In this document: in pieces, positions 61,499 to 64,000 of the stretch | Position numbering within the stretch: the stretch's first letter is position 1 | Layout: each line of letters begins with the position of its first letter | Assembly: GCF_004365635.1 (NCBI RefSeq) | Contig: NZ_SOBH01000003.1 | Span: forward strand, 124,001 to 188,000 | DNA length: 64,000 bases | Reading direction: 5' to 3' | Origin: Litoreibacter halocynthiae | GTDB taxonomy: Bacteria > Pseudomonadota > Alphaproteobacteria > Rhodobacterales > Rhodobacteraceae | Notes under the pieces: generated by a model | The model's database searches: none | Told to the model about the DNA's origin: nothing | The model's input: the letters and a program-made list of their open reading frames with translations, nothing else | Program-made: the position numbers and the translations under genes

Positions 61499-62919
61499 AC
61501 AAGCCGAACCAAAAGTCCCTTTATGCCACCAGCTATGACAGGAATGCCTGTTCAATTGGTATTGTGCATTTGGGCTTCGGCGCGTTTCACCGTGCGCACC
61601 AGTCGATGTATATCGATGACATGATGGAAAAGACGGGCGATCTGCGGTGGGGCATCGCCGCGGTCAATCTACGTGCAGCCGAGGCAGACGCTTTTGCGCG
61701 GCATAGTGCTGATGCTGATGGCTACGTGATCAAGTCTATCTCGCCTGACGGGCAGGTTTCGTTTCGCAAAGTCCGCGCGCATGTGGCTTTTGAGGACTGG
61801 AGCAAGAACGCTGCCCAAGCCGAAGAGTTGTTGGCGCTGCCCTCAGTTCACGCCGTGACAATCACGGTCACCGAAAGCGGCTACTACACTGACGATTCTG
61901 GCGCGCTGAACCCCGAAGACCCGACTATCGTATCCGAGGTTTCAGGCGGAAAATCTGTGTCCGTTTATGCCTATCTGACCGCTGCCTTGAAGGCCCGGAA
62001 AGCCGCAAGTGGTCGGGCGCTTACTGTTTTGTGCTGCGATAACATTCGTGAAAACGGCACCAAACTGGGGGCAAATTTCAAGCGGTATCTGACCCTGCTT
62101 GGGGATGCCGATCTGGCAAATTGGGTGCAGCAAAACGTGACCTTCCCGTGTTCGATGGTCGACCGGATTACGCCGCGCAGTAGCCCCGACCTCGAGGCTG
62201 AAACCCGCGCGCTGTTCGGCCGTGACGGGGCCGCACCGGTGATTGCGGAATCCTTCGTTCAGTGGGTTCTGGAGGACGATTTTGCCAGCGAAATGCCTGA
62301 TCTGGTTGCGGTTGGCGTTACGGTAACGAAGAATGTTCACCCCTATGAAGAAGCCAAAATCCGTATCCTGAACGGCGGACATACTTGCCTGACATATCTT
62401 GCGGCTTTGCGTGGTCTGGAGACCTTCGATGCCGCAATGCGGGACCCTGAGCTGAATGCCCATTTCTGGGCCTATGAACGTGACGAGGTTCTACCAGCCC
62501 TGACGCTTGATCTGCCTTTCGACCGTGCGGAATATCTTCAAAGCATCGCAGACCGTTTCGGCAATGCCGCGATCGCGGACTCCGTCTCGCGTATTTGCGC
62601 GGACGGTATGGCGAAGTTCCCTATTTTCATTCGACCGACACTTGAAGAATGTTTCGCCCAAGGGTTCACACCCGACGCCGGGCTTCGGTCGGTTGCGAGC
62701 TGGTATGTTTTCGCCAAGCACGTGGCGGCAGGAAACATTCCTTTTACCTATCTCGAACCCAGCTGGGCCTCTTTGGAGGACATGCTCCAAGGGGATGCAG
62801 GGCTGGACGCTTTTTGTACTTCGAAGCTTCTTTGGGCGGACCTACCTGACCGCTTCCAAGACTTCTCCAACGCCCTACGCGGCGCGATCAAAGAAATGGA
62901 GCTAACATGGCCGGTGTAA
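61495..62919 (+). CDS. mtlK: Mannitol 2-dehydrogenase (polyol dehydrogenase)
   Basis: It oxidises D-mannitol to fructose (and related polyols) using NAD. The 474-residue long-chain dehydrogenase has the HLGFGAFHRAH nucleotide-binding start and the catalytic Lys-Asn-His set in EEAKIRILNGGHTCLTY. It lies between the regulator and the ATPase gene and its TAA is 13 bp inside smoK. Confidence 0.94.
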   Translation: MNKPNQKSLYATSYDRNACSIGIVHLGFGAFHRAHQSMYIDDMMEKTGDLRWGIAAVNLRAAEADAFARHSADADGYVIKSISPDGQVSFRKVRAHVAFEDWSKNAAQAEELLALPSVHAVTITVTESGYYTDDSGALNPEDPTIVSEVSGGKSVSVYAYLTAALKARKAASGRALTVLCCDNIRENGTKLGANFKRYLTLLGDADLANWVQQNVTFPCSMVDRITPRSSPDLEAETRALFGRDGAAPVIAESFVQWVLEDDFASEMPDLVAVGVTVTKNVHPYEEAKIRILNGGHTCLTYLAALRGLETFDAAMRDPELNAHFWAYERDEVLPALTLDLPFDRAEYLQSIADRFGNAAIADSVSRICADGMAKFPIFIRPTLEECFAQGFTPDAGLRSVASWYVFAKHVAAGNIPFTYLEPSWASLEDMLQGDAGLDAFCTSKLLWADLPDRFQDFSNALRGAIKEMELTWPV

Positions 62920-63935
62920 CCATACGCAATTTGGTGAAACGCTATGGCGACGTGCAGGTTATGCATGGCGTCGATCTGGATATTAATGACGGCGAGTTCG
63001 TTGTCTTTGTTGGCCCGTCGGGGTGTGGCAAGTCCACTTTGCTTCGCATGATTGCCGGTCTGGAAGACATTTCAGACGGGACGGTTGCCATTGGCGACCG
63101 CGTCGTGAACGAAGTGGCACCTTCCAAGCGTGGCGTGGCCATGGTGTTCCAGACCTATGCGCTTTACCCGCATATGACGGTTTACAAGAATATGGCGTTT
63201 GGTCTTCAGCAGGCGAAGACGCCTCAGGACGAAATCGACCGTCGCGTCCGGTCCGCCGCCGAAGTACTGCAAATCACCGACTACTTGGAACGTAGCCCGC
63301 GTAATTTGTCGGGTGGTCAGCGCCAGCGGGTGGCCATTGGTCGCGCCATTGTACGCGACCCGGAAGTGTTCCTGTTTGACGAGCCGCTGTCGAACCTCGA
63401 CGCGTCCTTGCGTGTGCAAACGCGTTTGGAAATTGCGCGCCTGCACGAGCGTCTCAAGTCGACGATGATTTACGTGACACACGACCAAGTCGAAGCGATG
63501 ACTTTGGCCGATAAGATTGTTGTTCTGCGCGACGGTATGATCGAGCAGGTCGGCTCGCCCATCGAGTTGTACGAACGCCCTGCGAATGCCTTCGTTGCAC
63601 AGTTCATCGGTAGCCCTCAAATGAACTTCTTCGTTGCGGCCGATGTGGTTGCTGACTCCCGCCCGTCAGTCTTTGTGGATGGCGACACGTTGGGCATTCG
63701 CCCTGAACACCTGATCGAATGCGACGCAGACTCCGCCTTTGTGTCGGGCAAGCTGGAGCTGGTTGAGCAGTTGGGCGAATACGCGCTGGCTCACCTGATT
63801 TCCCCTGCCGGATCGGAGTTCATCGCCAAGATGGAAACACCGCCAACGCAGGCGCATGGCGATACATTGCATTTCACTGCGGTTCCGGAACGGCTTCACG
63901 TCTTTTCTGCTGACGGGATATCTAAAACATCCTGA
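62907..63935 (+). CDS. smoK: Polyol ABC transporter ATP-binding protein, SmoK type
   Basis: A 342-residue MalK-like ATPase. Walker A GPSGCGKST (36-44), Q-loop FQTYALYPHM, signature NLSGGQRQRVAIGRA, Walker B VFLFDEPLSNLD and the C-terminal TOBE-like domain with GIRPEHL are complete. The start overlaps mtlK by 13 bp. It ends the polyol operon in this window; the remaining 65 bp hold only a 7-bp hairpin CTTCCAG/CTGGAAG (63945-63961) without a T run. Confidence 0.95.
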   Translation: MAGVTIRNLVKRYGDVQVMHGVDLDINDGEFVVFVGPSGCGKSTLLRMIAGLEDISDGTVAIGDRVVNEVAPSKRGVAMVFQTYALYPHMTVYKNMAFGLQQAKTPQDEIDRRVRSAAEVLQITDYLERSPRNLSGGQRQRVAIGRAIVRDPEVFLFDEPLSNLDASLRVQTRLEIARLHERLKSTMIYVTHDQVEAMTLADKIVVLRDGMIEQVGSPIELYERPANAFVAQFIGSPQMNFFVAADVVADSRPSVFVDGDTLGIRPEHLIECDADSAFVSGKLELVEQLGEYALAHLISPAGSEFIAKMETPPTQAHGDTLHFTAVPERLHVFSADGISKTS

Positions 63936-64000
63936 GGGGTTGACCTTCCAGTAGCTGGAAGCACCATATAACGAGTCACTGACACATTCAGAGGCTTGTT

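Noticed and set aside
63945-63961. CTTCCAG/CTGGAAG hairpin as terminator of the polyol operon
   Set aside because: There is no T run after the 7-bp stem and the sequence ends 39 bases later, so its role cannot be judged.

Overview
The window is a stretch of a GC-rich alphaproteobacterial chromosome, most likely from the Rhodobacterales (Roseobacter/Rhodobacter group). The evidence is gene content and local order: a divergent regB / senC-regA redox regulatory locus with ahcY nearby, the tsaE-amgK-murU-addB-addA run, hemD followed by a bacterial mitofilin (Mic60) and HemY, TRAP transporters, and a sorbitol/mannitol smoEFG-K operon. About 70 protein genes, one tRNA and one candidate small RNA are packed tightly, with many 1-14 bp gene overlaps. 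I see no integrase, transposase, CRISPR array or complete prophage.

Layout: 1-2332, 5' part of recQ and an orphan TRAP binding protein with its own terminator. 2335-5035, rsmD coupled to a ferredoxin-reductase-like flavoprotein, divergent from a Prx5-type peroxiredoxin. 5133-5941, an odd short gene (phage tail-tube-like start plus an AHELTHAVQ metallopeptidase-like motif) whose stop touches the start of a GFA-family gene. 5971-12612, one long minus-strand run: type I secretion ATPase and HlyD adaptor, RidA, glycerophosphodiesterase, an acyltransferase-like protein, pterin dehydratase and MscS. 12799-16344, mlaA-mlaC converging on a class A penicillin-binding protein. 16603-18271, glnK-amtB. 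18345-27204, trxA and addA-addB-murU-amgK-tsaE. 27248-31629, a membrane PAS protein, regB, senC and regA. 31629-37584, small accessory genes, a LysR regulator, ahcY, an extensin-like protein and a DUF2853 protein. 37721-37832, a predicted structured RNA with its own terminator. 37875-42015, a GntR-regulated TRAP system. 42225-48548, EVE and YciI proteins, gpsA-tsaD, then divergent hemD-mic60-hemY. 48591-48666, tRNA-Thr(CGT). 48700-56049, a dipeptide ABC transporter with an M24 peptidase and an XRE-cupin regulator. 56202-57151, msrA-msrB. 57471-63935, the polyol ABC transporter, an AraC regulator and a mannitol dehydrogenase.

How the parts fit: the window is rich in uptake systems (two TRAP, two ABC, ammonium). 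Three of the binding-protein genes are each followed by a strong GC-rich hairpin before the next gene, the usual way to make binding protein in excess over permease. The GntR gene and the TRAP operon share the 9-mer GTATACTAG in their promoter regions, close to the ExuR/UxuR operator, which points to uronate-type substrates. Redox control (RegBA, SenC, thioredoxin, peroxiredoxin, MsrAB) is also prominent.

Most of the window is ordinary core genome. The parts I could not explain are the 131-codon tail/peptidase-like chimera at 5133-5528, the three-way-junction RNA at 37721-37832, the RegB-adjacent PAS protein without a kinase domain, and the hairpin that can cover the regA ribosome binding site. 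Start codons were chosen by ribosome binding site and family length. No database search was run.
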